A DNA stretch of 64,000 nt from Tolypocladium sp. Sup5 PDA-1 (GCA_000750105.3 JPHH03000001.1:1116001-1180000), one strand, 5' to 3'. Numbered from the stretch's first letter, positions 22,759-34,198 are shown. The notes: generated from the sequence alone by a model not told the origin. Numbers and translations are program-made.

Positions 22759-25226
22759 ATGGTGGGAAGTGTTGACTTGGAGCTTGCAAACCTGACCAGC
22801 TCGTTTCGATCGCTCACCATGAGTGACAACATCGACCTTAGCGGCATTGAGGCCGCGTACATGGTATGTTTCCGTTTCCTTCTTCACCGGCCTTCAAACC
22901 CCTTCCAATGCTCTCGCCGACCTTCAACCTCCTTCCAGTGACTCTTAGCTTCTTCGTTTCATCCGCAACCTTCTTTGCCGTTCAATATTTGCGTTCAGCG
23001 ACGTTTCTCCGAGACGGGCCACGGAGAAGCGCTGCTAACCCCCTCGTCGACACAATTTGGAAATTTTGCTAACGACAGACCATGTGCCAGGCCGACCTTG
23101 GTCGCCAGCGTCAGGAGGAGCTGCCTCTAAGCAACAGAGAGCGCCGTGGTCCCTCGTTCGCTCCAACTGGCAGAAATGGAACGAGTCACTATTCGCCCCA
23201 GCTGAAGGACAACCTCCATAGCAAATGGAGCGGTAAGCACATCGTTCCCCTGCTCGTCACCCTGCTAACAGCCGTGATAGTACCAATCCAGGATGCAGAA
23301 TCCGAACAGGTCGAGGGCCTGGCCAATGATGACGCGCGTCCTTGGGCAAAGAAGATTGCCAAAGCCTTTATGACGAGCAACACTGTCGCATCGTGAGTGC
23401 AAAACCACAGACTGTTTATTCCAAGACTAACCCTCTCTAGTGCACCTCCTCGAGTTGCTCAGGTATCCCAGGGTGCCAAAGCCAAGACTTCAAACGTCCG
23501 CTTCAGCTCCAGCGAGCCCGTTGGTCGACTTGGCGGGCTCCTTCCGTCTGGAGGCCAGTCCGTCATCAAGCCCTCGTCGCGCGATCCGAAGCCGGGAGTG
23601 GTAGAGAAGCCACGAGTGAAGCTTCCGCCGTCTCCAACCGATCTCAATCCCCCGCGCCCTGGCATTCAGTTGCAGCCTGCACCTGCCCCCGACTACGTCC
23701 TTTGCAAGGGCGAGTGCGAAATCAAACCACTACAGGAACAGACAAATTTCAAGGCTGAGTTTGCTATGAAAATCAAAACCAGCACTAACTGTGGCTACCT
23801 TGTTCTCTCTGCGCCTGGCAAGGGCGAACGTGTCCACAACGTGCTGGAGCTGGAACCCCCAGTTGTGAAAGATGGTTATTGCCATGTCACCAGCGGTCAA
23901 GGCAAAGGCAATGCAAACTACAGTGTGAGACTCCCCGACGCCGATCTCACAAACAAGTTCAAGTTGTACCTCGACAACTTGCGTCGCGCGGCTATACGCC
24001 AGCTGTCTGCCCCTGTCTCTGCGACAACTTCAGTCGTTCAAGGGTCCTCCGCCGGTGAGACTGCGACGAAGGCTCAGGCTACCTCTGCGCAGCCAGGTCC
24101 CGCAGTGGTGGGCTCGTCTCGCCAGAACGCGACTTCTGCAGACACGGTGGCCCCGAACAAGGCGGTCATTACTCCTCCACCGCGAGGCCAGCTCCGTGAG
24201 GTCAAACCGGAACCGAACAAGACACCCGCACCAGCCAATCTCATCGACATCAGCAACCAGCCCAGCATGGTCAAAAGCCCCGCCAACAAGGAGGATGTCG
24301 CCGGAATGTCCATTGAAGATGCCGCGGAGCATTTGCACAGCCTGATCCAGCGCATTATTCCGGAAATCACTGGCCACGGGTTACGAATGGACAACGCTAC
24401 CATCGATGACATTGAAGAGACAGCCATTGACTTTTGGCTGAACCGAGGTTTCCTGGGCTCCGAGTCGGACGATATGAAGGCGGAGTTGCTAGAGCTCCTC
24501 CGACTGCTTGCGCGGATCAAGCGCAAGGCAGAGCTCCGCCGAGGTGCGCAGGTTAAGCGGCAGCCACCACGCCCTTCTACGGATCTCAAAGAACTGGAGA
24601 GCGGCAAGGCTGCATCACCGCGAATCCAGTATACCCCGGCTCAGATCCAAAGCCTTGAAGACAAGGTGTCGCCTCGGCCGAAGCGACTCGAGAAAGTAGG
24701 CATCTCTCCCAAGTCTGCGTCGAAGGCACCGAAGACACCAGCGAAAGCTCCAATTTTTCAGCTATCCGAGATTCGAAAGTGGGTTGGAGGGAATGCTGAT
24801 TGCAAGAAGATGCCAGTCCAGGCCTCTCATGTTTCTTTGGCTAGTGCAAACGGCTCGCCGGCGCCCAGCATCGCCACCCGGCAGCCCATGGCAGCACCCT
24901 CCATCGCTTCTCAGGGCGCCTCGACGGCTCCAAGCGTGGCCACTCAGCTACCCATGGCAACATCCTTTAACATTGCTCGAGAGGCTGCTTCTCGAGAGGA
25001 AGATACTCGAGAGGAAGATACTCGAGCAAGAAGAATAGAGATGAAACTCGGTAAGTTGGTGTAATAACTGAGTAGGTGTACGGAGTGCTAACAGAATCGC
25101 GCAGCGTCTCTAAAAGTAAGACACCGGCTGAAGGAGCCCACTGCGTCGACCACCTCTGAATCCGGCCAGCCTGCGGCCTCCAAGCCAGCTGTCAAGGGCC
25201 TCGAATCTTCTCGCTGGGCCGATTGA
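22759..25226 (+). CDS. Large disordered protein of unknown function
   Basis: Five exons, 22759-22863, 23079-23232, 23281-23392, 23441-25050 and 25105-25226, give 700 aa; intron 1 is long (215 nt), the others 48-54 nt. No named domain recognised. Parts that look folded are DYVLCKGECEIKPLQEQTNF... YLVLSAPGKGERVH (about 205-250) and a helical region DAAEHLHSLIQRIIPEITGHG... ELLELLRLLARIKRKAELRRG (about 405-490). The rest is Pro/Ser/Lys-rich and low complexity, with repeats of the type PSIATRQPMAAPSIASQ and a duplicated REEDT near the end. It ends KGLESSRWAD, a motif that often terminates fungal disordered regulators. The start could instead be MSDNIDLSG at 22819. Confidence 0.75.
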
Positions 25227-25662
25227 TTGGCGTGTGATGTACAAACGGACGACGCATCGAGTGACGACACAGGCGGAGACGCAACTCGTGTCTGGAACGA
25301 GTTTATATGGTGAGAGATTGGGGAATAATGCGAAGCCTCAGCGAGCTCTGAGGAACCGAGCTGAAGAGTCAGCTGCAAAACTGGTTCCGGTAATGGATTG
25401 GGGCGTTGAGGGATTTGGGAGTAGTATTTTTGAGCCTCAGCAGACTCTGGCAGCGGATGGGCCTGATCCTCGCAACGCAGAGCTCTGGATGCGTCTGGTC
25501 AAGGCGAATGGCGCAGGAGATATGTGTCCAGTATGGCAAGCGAGATTTGAAGCCAAATGGCTTTGTAGATTAATGTACAGTACGGAACAAAAGGGGACAT
25601 GGCCTCACAGGTGGTAGCGCTCGGGGGGCAGTGGTCATCTAGGGGCTCGTCAGGGTAAAGAC
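25227..25662. other. Convergent intergenic gap
   Basis: Nothing supported. It holds the 3' flanks of the disordered-protein gene (+) and the 122-aa gene (-). Confidence 0.45.
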
Positions 25663-26089
25663 TCAAGATGAATTCAATTTCTGCCGACACTTTTCCTCAT
25701 ACACGTCCAGCAACCTCCGCGTATCGTTGTCGAATGCCTTGGCACTCCCGTCACTCTGCACCGTGGCGAGAAAGTCCAGCGCCTCCCGGTATCGCCGAAA
25801 GAAGTAGAGTTCCTCGACAGCGTGGATGACCTCTTGGAGGTGCTGCTTGTTGGCGCCCGGGCCAAGGGGCAGCTTGATGCTCTTGTAGATCTGCACGGTG
25901 TGAGTTGTGCGTCGTTTGAACCTTGAGGTGTGATGGAGCTTCACTCGCCTCGCCGTTTTCGACCTTGGCGTGATAGTCTCGCTTCACAGCTTGAAAGGCG
26001 GCCTCTGTCTGGCCGGTGCGATCGGCCCGTTTCTGGTCATCTTCGTTGTCAGAGATTTCGATATTGAGGATCCCGTCGTCGTCGTCCAT
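25663..26089 (-). CDS. Small acidic/helical protein with a GC-AG intron
   Basis: Exons 25949-26089 and 25663-25890 give 122 aa. The N-terminus is very acidic (MDDDDGILNIEISDNEDD), then AAFQAVKRDYHAKVENGE. After the intron comes IYKSIKLPLGPGANKQHLQEVIHAVEELYFFRRYREALDF, a helical-hairpin or TPR-like stretch, ending CRQKLNSS. The 58-nt intron starts GCGAGT and ends GTGCAG. The nearby GT donor would shift the frame, so a GC-AG intron is the best reading. No family recognised; it looks like a conserved small eukaryotic protein. Confidence 0.75.
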
Positions 26090-26766
26090 GATGAACGGTT
26101 TGGTGAGTTGAAGTATGGGTGTGTGAAGTCAAGATGCAAGATGAGAGGCAGTCAGTTTTAGCCCCACAGCGTGACGCTAATGTGGTTGGAGTGAGTGAAT
26201 CGAGCCTCATCCACGCTAGGCTGTGCGCTATAACTCGCATTCATTACTACCTACGTATGACAGAAACATACAGAATGCTAGCCGAGCACAAACACACAGC
26301 GAGCGGCTGAACAAGTAACCAGGAAGACTTGAACCTGACTTGACTCTGACGCAGCTCGAGATACAGGGTAGGCATGCATCCTTGGCGCATCACGAGCTCG
26401 GAGTGGTTGGCTTCGAATCCCCATCGGAATGGCGCTAGAGAGAGCGGCTGCTGAAACATCCGGGACGTGTGGACCGGCCAGGATGAGCTTGATGATTTGA
26501 GGAGGTAGAACAATAGCCGCTGGGCCTGTGCGATCGGGCGCCGGAGACAAGTCTGGGGTGCTGGTAATAGTGGCGCAGCAGGTACATTCCTTGGCACAGG
26601 CGACATCTAAGGTACCTTAGCTCACAGCTAGTGCCAGGTCGGCCATCCAAGCTGCGTCCAACGTAAAACAGGAAGCCCGTTCTTCAACGGCCGCCTCACG
26701 TCGCTCTCTGCTGCAAATCTTGAAAATCTGAAGATCCATCAACCTCGAAAACCAGAGCAGGCCGTG
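26090..26766. other. Divergent intergenic region
   Basis: Promoter region shared by the minus-strand 122-aa gene and the plus-strand peroxiredoxin-like gene. A GGCTTCGAATCC at 26408 resembles a tRNA T-loop but has no cloverleaf around it. Nothing else seen. Confidence 0.45.
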
Positions 26767-27918
26767 ATGGCGGATCCCAGTACCGAGCCCGTTGCCCTGG
26801 CCGCTACGCCACAAGAGCCAGGCACGGCGACTCTCGCACCGACATCGACGTCACCGACCACAACAGCGACCGGCATCGAAAGCAAGCCACAGGAAGCACA
26901 ACACGAGGGAGAATCAGCCGGCGACGCAGGGGAGCTGGCAGCGTCCAGGAAAGGCTCGCGGACGCCGCCAGCGGCTATCGACACCGACAAGACCCAGCCC
27001 CAGGATTTTGACGGCGAGCTCGCCACCACCAACGAGCTGCCCTCGCCCGAGACGCTCAGGAAGATTGAAAACTACATTGTGCTCGACCGCGATGGCAAGA
27101 CGCACACCTTCCAGAGCCTCTACAGCGGCCGCAACGTCGCGCGGCGGGTGCTCGTCCTGTTCGTGCGACACTTCTTCTGCGGCGTACGTCGACGACCCCC
27201 CTCTCTGAAGCGACCCGCTAACCGCAGCGTGCTGCAGAACTGCCAGGAGTACCTGCGATCGCTGTCCGAGTCGATAACGCCCGAAGCCCTGCTGCGGCTG
27301 CCCATCAGCACCTTTGTCGTCGTCGTCGGGTGCGGCGACCCGGCCCTGATAGACATGTACGTGGAGACGACCAAGTGCCCGTTCCCCGTCTACACGGACC
27401 CGAAGGGGTCGCTGTTTGAGGAGCTGGGCATGGTCAAGACGCTGGCGCTGGGGTCCAAGCCGGCGTACATGAAGAAGAGCATGACCAAGAGCATCATCGA
27501 CAGCATCGGCCAGGCGCTGCGGTCCGCCCCCAGCGGGCTGGCGCTCAAGTCGGGCGACCAGCGGCAGGTCGGCGGCGAGTTCCTCTTTGAGCCCCTCGAC
27601 GTCGTGACGCCCATCACCACGCCGCGCGACGAGCAGCACATAACGGGCTCGCTCGACCACCCGGTCCAGGACCACGGCGGACACGTGGACCACGGGCCCA
27701 TCGAGGCGAAGCGGGTGACGTGGTGCCACCGCATGAGGACGACGCGGGACCACGCCGAGATCCCCGAGATGATGGAGATTCTGGGGCTGGACGGCCAGGG
27801 GCAGCCCATCAAGGACAAGAAGCGGTGGTCCAAGGCGGTGCAGATGCGCAAGGGGACGGGGCTGAGCCTGGCAGGCCAGATGAGCCAGCTGAGCGAGGCG
27901 GATGCAAAGGCGTCGTGA
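26767..27918 (+). CDS. AhpC/TSA-type peroxiredoxin-like 2 protein
   Basis: Exons 26767-27183 and 27238-27918 give 365 aa. The frame is also open through the intron, but splicing GGC|GTACGT...CTGCAG|AAC restores the family motif VRHFFCGNCQEYL, so I accept it. A disordered Pro/Thr N-terminus (about 90 aa) precedes the thioredoxin-like fold: YIVLDRDGKTHTFQSLYSGR, VLVLFVRHFFCGNC, FVVVVGCGDPALIDMY, CPFPVYTDPKGSLFEELGM. The CxxC in the active-site position is typical of the PRXL2/AhpC-TSA_2 group. The role in thiol redox defence is inferred from family. The C-terminus has a VDHGPIEAKRVTWCHRM segment. Confidence 0.88.
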   Translation: MADPSTEPVALAATPQEPGTATLAPTSTSPTTTATGIESKPQEAQHEGESAGDAGELAASRKGSRTPPAAIDTDKTQPQDFDGELATTNELPSPETLRKIENYIVLDRDGKTHTFQSLYSGRNVARRVLVLFVRHFFCGVRRRPPSLKRPANRSVLQNCQEYLRSLSESITPEALLRLPISTFVVVVGCGDPALIDMYVETTKCPFPVYTDPKGSLFEELGMVKTLALGSKPAYMKKSMTKSIIDSIGQALRSAPSGLALKSGDQRQVGGEFLFEPLDVVTPITTPRDEQHITGSLDHPVQDHGGHVDHGPIEAKRVTWCHRMRTTRDHAEIPEMMEILGLDGQGQPIKDKKRWSKAVQMRKGTGLSLAGQMSQLSEADAKAS

Positions 27919-28042
27919 GGGCGGACTGGGAGGCATGGCATTGCAGGCGTACATTGTGCTTTGAGCGTTGCCTGTTGATCAACGAGAAAGACATCTTATT
28001 CGGAGCCGTGTTCGCCGTCTATACCCTCTGCCGTGTCCATGC

Positions 28043-28859
28043 TCACTCGTGCACCCAACTGCCGTCCTCCCTGCTCTGCACCATCTCATCAACCCTTAGC
28101 CGATGCGCCACAATCTCCTCCCCGTTGACCAGGTCATTCTCCGTCGCCCTCCTGTCGCCCTCCTCGAGATCCTTGGCGATGCCGGCCCGGACGTGCCTCT
28201 CGCGCAGCCGCCGCCGCGCAACCTCGAAATCCACTTGGACGAACCACAGCTCGTCCAGCAGCCCGGCCGCGTCCCGCCACACGTCCCGGTCGAGGGAGAG
28301 GTAGTTGCCCTCGAGGATGACGACGCGGTGTGTCGGCAGGACGGCGATGTCGCCCTCCCGGGGGTCCTTGACGGCGTGGTCAAACGAGGGCGCGAGGATG
28401 GGCTGGGCGCCGGGGGCGGCGCGCAGGGCCTGCACGAGGGCGAGGAACTTGGGGGCGTCAAAGGTGAAGGCGGCGCCGCGGCGGGCGTGCGCGCGGGCTG
28501 GGTCGGGCATGGCGGAGAGGGCGGCGCGGGTGAGGTGGAAGCCGTCCATGGGGACGAAGGTGGCCGGGGGAGGGTCGCGAGGGGAGGCTTGCGCGGCGCG
28601 GGCGTTGAGGCCCTGGGAAACGACCTGGGAGAGCGTCGTCTTGCCTGGCTGGTGTCAGCGTGTGCCGGTGTTGACGGAGAGAGGCGCACCGCGCACCCGA
28701 GCCGGGGATGCCCGCGATGCCAATGACTGTTGCAGTCAGTGTGAAGCTCTCACAGAAGCTGGCGAGCTCGGACTTGGACTTACGCAACCGCTGGTCTGGC
28801 GGCGTGGCCTGGTATTTGGCCCACGCCTTTTCAACTAGCCGCCGGACCTGGTCGTCCAT
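28043..28859 (-). CDS. P-loop kinase, YFH7/uridine-kinase-like
   Basis: Three exons, 28784-28859, a 30-nt exon 28697-28726, and 28043-28644, give 235 aa. The phosphate-binding loop GIAGIPGSGKTTLS is assembled across the second intron. Further family marks are PMDGFHLTRAAL, FDAPKFLALVQALR, PSFDHAVKDPREGDI, VVILEGNYLSLD and WFVQVDFEVARRRLRERHV. This is the phosphoribulokinase/uridine-kinase/pantothenate-kinase-like group, to which yeast Yfh7 belongs. It is an ATP-dependent kinase whose small-molecule substrate is not determined by the sequence. Start MDDQVRRLVEKAW. It converges on the peroxiredoxin-like gene with a 124-bp gap. Confidence 0.88.
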
Positions 28860-29392
28860 GATTGCCCTGCGGCGAGATTCCTGCCGTGAAGCAAAGTGTC
28901 ATGAATGCTCAGAGTTTCATGGGAGCTCAAGGCTCAAGCCCCGCGATGTCGACGTCAAGGAGCGACCCCACGTCGATGCCCCACCGCATGCAGCTTGATG
29001 TCAGTCACGCCTGCGACGACGATTGTATTATGTGGCGGAACAGCACCGGGCTCGACCTTTGCGACACGTGGCCGTAGCTCTGCTGAGCCGGTACGGCCGA
29101 GAACTGAACATGTACGTGCCGACGAGCTCGAGGGCAAGCACGAGATTCGACAAGGCATGCAAGTCGACGGCGCAGGGCACGCGACCATTCATACGAAATA
29201 CAGGCTACCTGCAAGACAAGGGCGTGAGAGGCAGACGTAAAGGATCACGGGCAATTGGTTGCAATCGCGGCTGGAGGCGGCTCCAACTGCGGGCCTTTTT
29301 TTGTCTGGAGCCTGCGGGGCACTGTTTTCTGCCACCGTCGGTCAGGCGATTTTTGTCCGACGACACACTCCTCCATTCCACAAGTGGCCAAG
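28860..29392. other. Divergent intergenic region, kinase and MetAP2 promoters
   Basis: An open plus frame runs through here into MetAP2 exon 1 in another phase. No independent gene is supported. Confidence 0.45.
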
Positions 29393-30890
29393 ATGGCAGC
29401 TCAAGTTCCCACGGAAGCTCTCAAAGAGCTCAAAGGTACGGGCCAAACCCCTCAAGCGTGCAGGTCCCCGCCGCAGATGGCGTCGCTGACCGCGCAATGC
29501 CTGCAGTGGCCGAAGGTGCCCAGGCCAACGGCAAGGGCGCGCAGCCCGCCGACGACGACGGCCACGGCGAAGACTCTGACGACGACGCCGATGACAACGC
29601 CGCCGCCGCCGACGGCGCGACCGGCGCGGCCAAGAAGAAGAAGAAGAGAAAGCCCAAGAAGAAGAAGAAGACGCCCACGGCCCAGTCGGAGCCCCCCCGC
29701 GTCAAGCTCAGCCAGCTGTTCCCCGGCGGAAGCTACCCCAAGGGCGAGGAGGTCGAGTACACGGACGAAAACCGCTACCGCACGACCAACGAGGAGAAGC
29801 GCCACCTGGACAACATGAACAGCGACTTCCTGACCGACTACCGCGAGGCGGCCGAGATCCACCGGCAGGTCCGGCAGTACGCGCAGAAGGCCGTCAAGCC
29901 CGGGCAGACGCTGACCGAGATTGCCGAGACCATCGAGGACGGCGTGCGGGCGCTCACCGGCCACGACGGGCTGGCCGAGGGCGACGCCATGAAGGCCGGC
30001 ATGGGCTTCCCCTGCGGCCTGAGCCTGAACCACTGCGCCGCGCACTACACGCCCAACGCCGGCAACAAGATGGTGCTGCAGCAGGAGGACGTCATGAAGG
30101 TCGACTTTGGCGTGCACGTCAACGGGCGCATCGTCGACTCGGCCTTTACCATGGCCTTTGAGCCCAAGTACGACAACCTGCTGCAGGCCGTCAAGGAGGC
30201 CACCAACGCCGGCATCCGCGAGGCCGGCATCGACGCGCGCGTGGGCGAGATTGGCGGCGTCATCCAGGAGACGATGGAGAGCTTCGAGGTGGAGATTGAC
30301 GGCGTGACGTACCCCGTCAAGAGCATCCGCAACCTCACGGGCCACACGATCCTGCCCTACAGCATCCACGGCACCAAGGCGGTGCCCATTGTCAAGAGCA
30401 ACGACCAGACCAAGATGGAGGAGGGCGACGTCTTCGCCATCGAGACGTTTGGCAGCACGGGCAACGGCTACGTGAGGGACGACATGGAGGTGTCGCACTA
30501 CGCCAAGAACACGGACGTGCAGCACGTGGACCTGCGCCTGAGCTCGGCCAAGTCGCTGCTCAGCGTCATTAACAAGAACTTTGGCACCCTGCCCTTCTGC
30601 CGACGGTACCTGGACCGCATCGGGCAGGAAAAGTACCTGCTGGGGGTGAGTGCGCGCGTCGCTGCGCGGGTCGTATCGTGCTGACCGGAAGCAGCTCAAC
30701 AGCCTGGTCAACAGCGGCATCATCGAGGCGTACCCGCCCTTGTGTGACAAGAAGGGCTCGTACACGGCCCAGTTTGAGCATGTAAGTTGCCAATGTGCCA
30801 GCACAGCCGTGAAAACTGATGCTGACTGTGCAGACCATTCTGATCCGACCGACCGTGAAGGAGGTCATCAGCCGTGGCGACGACTACTAG
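29393..30890 (+). CDS. Methionine aminopeptidase 2
   Basis: Exons 29393-29435, 29507-30645, 30695-30781 and 30834-30890 give 441 aa. After a short exon 1 (MAAQVPTEALKELK) come an acidic stretch (DDDGHGEDSDDDADDN) and a polylysine tract (KKKKKRKPKKKKK), the ribosome-binding N-terminus typical of MetAP2. The catalytic domain shows VMKVDFGVHVNGRIVDSAF (metal-binding Asp pair, about 210-225), GHTILPYSIHG (His), FAIETFGSTG (Glu) and the terminal KEVISRGDDY (Glu near 433). The CGLSLNHCAAHYTPN substrate-side His is present. It removes initiator Met co-translationally in the cytosol and is the fumagillin target class. The 15-codon exon 1 is set by the frame closing. Confidence 0.96.
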
Positions 30891-31687
30891 AGTGGGGCGT
30901 ATATCCTGACGCAGAAAATGATGAATGAGAGTCGTCTGTGACGTTGACCATGTGGCGAGTGACGTGAGCTGCGTGTGACTGTATCGAATCAGAGGTCTTT
31001 GAGGATACCCAGGCCCGTATCAATCGCAATTGGCCAATCTAAGAACAGTTTGCTGGACCCTCAGATCTACGTGGAACCAAGAGGGTCGATTGCCGATGCC
31101 TGAGGCCGGATCGATATCTACTCGTACACAAACTTGTCAAGGCAAGGACGACATTGCACGTACATTTGCGCCGTTGCGGGGCGCCACTCCGGGGCCGTTC
31201 GCCGCTCGCGGAGAAGCCGTAGCTGTGGCACGAAGCTCCCGCGGGCCGAGCCAATCAGGGGCGCCGAAAAGTTCTCCCTGATCCCGGTGCTTTCTCGCGC
31301 GACGAGACGGATGTAGCCGGATTGGGTATAGCGCCTACCCATTGCGGCATGGTCAGCAGCCTCGCCACTCCGAGAAAAAATCACAGATTCCCCGAGCCAG
31401 GCCGGGCCTCTCACATGCACCCTTTGGCCCCTTGAAAAAACCTCAGATCCTTTGTTCATCAACAGCTCTCCATCCTCCAACCTCCGCCTCCACCTCCCAC
31501 CTCTCATCGCCGTTACGTTTTTGCAGCGCCTGTTTCGAAGCGAGCCGTTCTTTGCTCCGACACACAACCACGTCGCAGACGACGTCGCGATACAATACCC
31601 ATCACTGCTATCCCGAGCACGCGTCGCGGACAGTCAGAGAGCTTACTCGACCACACACCTCCACCGAACCCCCCCTCACCACCCGCC
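30891..31687. other. Intergenic region upstream of the PRELI gene
   Basis: No gene. From about 31440 the plus strand is C/T-rich with CCACCTCCCACC and CACACAACC, a fungal promoter-leader signature ending in CCACCCGCC ATG. Confidence 0.5.
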
Positions 31688-32254
31688 ATGAAGGTCTTCT
31701 CCAACGCCGTCACCTACAACTACTCGTGGGAGGAGGTCTCCACGGCCAACTGGCGCAAGTACGGGCCCTGGAACAACAAGTCCGAGCACGTCATCGCCGT
31801 CGACACGTTGTCGCGGACCGTCGACCCCGCCACCGGCATCCTGCGGACGGAGCGCCTCATCACCTGCAAGCAGTCGGCGCCCGACTGGCTCAAGACCCTC
31901 ATGGGCAACACCATGGACGTCAGCCACGTCTACGAGGCGAGCTACGTCGACCCCAGCTGCAAGACGGTCACCATGGTCAGCCAGAACCTGACGTGGAGCA
32001 ACCTCGTCAACGTCCAGGAGGAGGTCGTCTACCGGCCCCTCGCCAACCACCAGACCCAGTTCCTGCAGAGCGCGCGCGTCACCGCCCTGTGCGGCGGCTG
32101 GCAGCGCATCAAGAACAGCATCGAGGACACGCTCGTCAACCGCTTCAAGGAGAACGCGGTCAAGGGCCGCGAGGGCTTCGAGCGCGTCCTGGAGATGAGC
32201 CGCAAGGTCTTTGCCGAGGAGAAGGAGCGCCAGCAGCTGGGGCAGCTGATGTAG
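31688..32254 (+). CDS. PRELI/MSF1-domain mitochondrial lipid-transfer protein (Ups family)
   Basis: An intronless 188-aa protein, essentially one PRELI/MSF1 domain: MKVFSNAVTYNYSWEEVSTANWRKY start, HVIAVDTLSR, LRTERLITCKQSAPDWL, MDVSHVYEASYVDP, TWSNLVNVQEEVVYRP, and a C-terminal helix FKENAVKGREGFERVL. Ups proteins shuttle phosphatidic acid or phosphatidylserine across the mitochondrial intermembrane space with Mdm35. RLITCKQ and MSxVYE fit the Ups2/PRELID3 side, but the Ups1/2/3 assignment is not certain. The start lies directly after a C-rich leader. Confidence 0.92.
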   Translation: MKVFSNAVTYNYSWEEVSTANWRKYGPWNNKSEHVIAVDTLSRTVDPATGILRTERLITCKQSAPDWLKTLMGNTMDVSHVYEASYVDPSCKTVTMVSQNLTWSNLVNVQEEVVYRPLANHQTQFLQSARVTALCGGWQRIKNSIEDTLVNRFKENAVKGREGFERVLEMSRKVFAEEKERQQLGQLM

Positions 32255-32735
32255 ACTCGCCCCGGCGACTCATGCATCTGGGCCTGCAGCACGCACCCTC
32301 CGCAGGTGTCCTGGCGCGGATTTGGTTACGGTTTTCTTTGTTCGGCGTCCGCGAGGCAGCGGTTTGAAGCATTTACAAGCGGCGAGGCGTTTGGGGCAAA
32401 AGCATTGGTTCTTTGATGCGTTCCCTGTACAAGGGTTTCTTGATATACCCGGTCTCGGACCAGAGCGTGTCTGCAGGACGAGACATCCAGACACGGCATA
32501 GAGCGGGCCATGACTAGACGGTTAGACTATTAGAGAATACTGAGACGTAATAACCACGCAAATATCTCACATTTCTTCTTCACTTGGTGTGTGCTATTCT
32601 TATCGGGATGAGTCTGCTTCGGCGCAGGGCCCGCTTTTTGCGGAGAGCTCGGCGTAGGCTGGCGTCGGGACCCCGTCGACGAGGTATGGGTGAGCCCGGC
32701 CCGAGATGAGCTGCGGACTGCCGACCGTGTACGAA

Positions 32736-32922
32736 GTACGAGTATCCGTAGAAGCGGCTGGTAAAAATCGAGGTGCCGAGGGAAGAGAATTGCCTCTTGA
32801 GCAACACGTCCGTGGTCGAGGCATCGCGCAAAAAATGACGGCCAGCTGTCATCTCAATCGGCAAAAGAAAAAACAGACATCGACGCGGACCCGATTCGAA
32901 CGGATGCCTCCAAAGAGAAGTG
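32736..32922 (-). repeat. tRNA-Ser-derived repeat, copy 1
   Basis: Read on the minus strand, it begins with the 3' half of a serine tRNA (variable arm CTC-TTTG-GAG, T-arm ATCCG-TTCGAAT-CGGGT, acceptor strand CCGCGTC). A T-rich stretch follows, then about 130 bp that match the copy at 42590-42774: GAGAT...CCGTCATTT, CCTCGACCA-CGGAC, CACCTCGAT-TTTACCAGC-GCTTCTACG, CTCGTAC. The 5' half of the tRNA is unrecognisable. Confidence 0.75.
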
Positions 32923-33504
32923 ATTTCGAGCATTGACTTTCTTTCTTTACCCACTTTACAGGCAGAGTGCCGGAGCTACACCTTCCGTCTTGTCTTCGAG
33001 CCAATTGTACATTGACGGGAAAGTCGAAGATCTATCACCGAGGCAGACAGAATAGAATAAAAGACGACAACTCCCACAGTCTACCGTACAGCTCTCACGA
33101 GTCGTCCCTGCCTCCGAGATACAAACCTCCCCTTCCTACTTCTTCTTCCCGCCCTCCTCCTTGGCCTTGCGGCCCTGGCACTTCTTCCAGGAGGCAGAGC
33201 CTGTAGAAGACAAGCCTCCATTTCTCCATGTATGATGTGCTTGATCAATGTCAGGGCTACTTCAAGTTGCGGGGAATATGGTCCACGGCCCTCGTCAATC
33301 GAATCGCGCAGGAGCTAGTTACTGTGGACACGAAAGAGTCGTTTTCAGTAAGAGTATGGCAAAGGCAGATGAAAAATAATTCAAGTGAGCAAGTATTGCG
33401 GTCCAAGGCGAATGACGCTGTGTTTGACCGTTCAGGGTCAAAGTCGGAAGCATATGATGCCACGAGCACCGCCAACCTTGCGCCGTCAGCAAACCTGGAC
33501 TGAC

Positions 33505-33690
33505 AACTAGCCGGCAGAGTATGCAGTGAATTTAACAGGAAATGGCGTTGGCTATAGCACCAACCTGGACTCTAGCCGTGCCGGCCAAGATTCGTAGGGC
33601 GGCAACCATCTACTGGTACCGTCAATCCCGACTTTTGAACACCCTCACTACGTAGCGCGGTTGTTACCCAGACGCCGGCCGGTAACCGTC
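33505..33690 (+). repeat. Diverged dispersed repeat, related to 41190-41360
   Basis: Blocks shared in order are GACTAG-style GACAACTAGCCGGCAGA, GCAGTG-ATTT-AAC-GG, GGC-TTGGC, CCAG/CTGGACTC and, further on, CACTACGTAGCGCGGTTGTTACCC, matching CACCTCGCGGCGTGGTTCCTACCC. Alignment was by eye. Element type unknown. Confidence 0.45.
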
Positions 33691-34198
33691 GTTCTCGGAG
33701 GGGAGATCAAGCTACCGTATGCATTGGGATGCAACTGCCGCGCCAGGGCAAGTTCACCAGTCGGGGTCTTGGAGGAGGGCTTGGGAACGGAGGTTGGAGT
33801 CGACGGTGTCGACGTACCGGACACCGGCCTTTACGGGTGACTCCTATATCGCCACAGAGAGGCCCCAAGAGTGCAAAGCTTCTCTAAAGAGAAAAAGAAC
33901 GATCTGTAGGCCCCAGTCGAGACCTCGATTTGGCCGTCTTTGACGTAGATGCGACCGCCGATGGCTGGGACGTCCGAAGCGATGATACACCAAGGCCGCT
34001 ACGTGTTGCGCTACACCACGAGCAGCCTATTCACATATAGCAAGCAGCGAGGCTGATGCCTCGTCGCCAGGCTGGCTGCTCCACGACTGGAGTTGGAGAG
34101 GCTGACGCAACCCGATCGCGCGCAAGCGTTGAGAGTTGGACCTACCTTCAAACGCACTTGACTGGACACAGGCGGCATCCAGTCACGAGGTGAGTTTG

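Larger units (their letters stand above)
32255..34198. other. Gene-poor region with repeat fragments
   Basis: No convincing gene. It contains a tRNA-derived repeat (32736-32922) and a diverged repeat (33505-33690), listed separately. A 91-codon plus frame at 33228-33503 has no recognisable feature. Composition is lower in GC than the genes to the left. Confidence 0.5.

Noticed and set aside
26390..26430. tRNA-like GGCTTCGAATCC
   Set aside because: No acceptor or anticodon stems can be formed around it.
26914..27954. 346-codon minus-strand open frame
   Set aside because: Antisense of the peroxiredoxin-like gene, which has a clear FxCGxCQ motif.
29452..30804. 450-codon minus-strand open frame
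   Set aside because: Antisense of MetAP2, whose motifs and splice sites are unambiguous.
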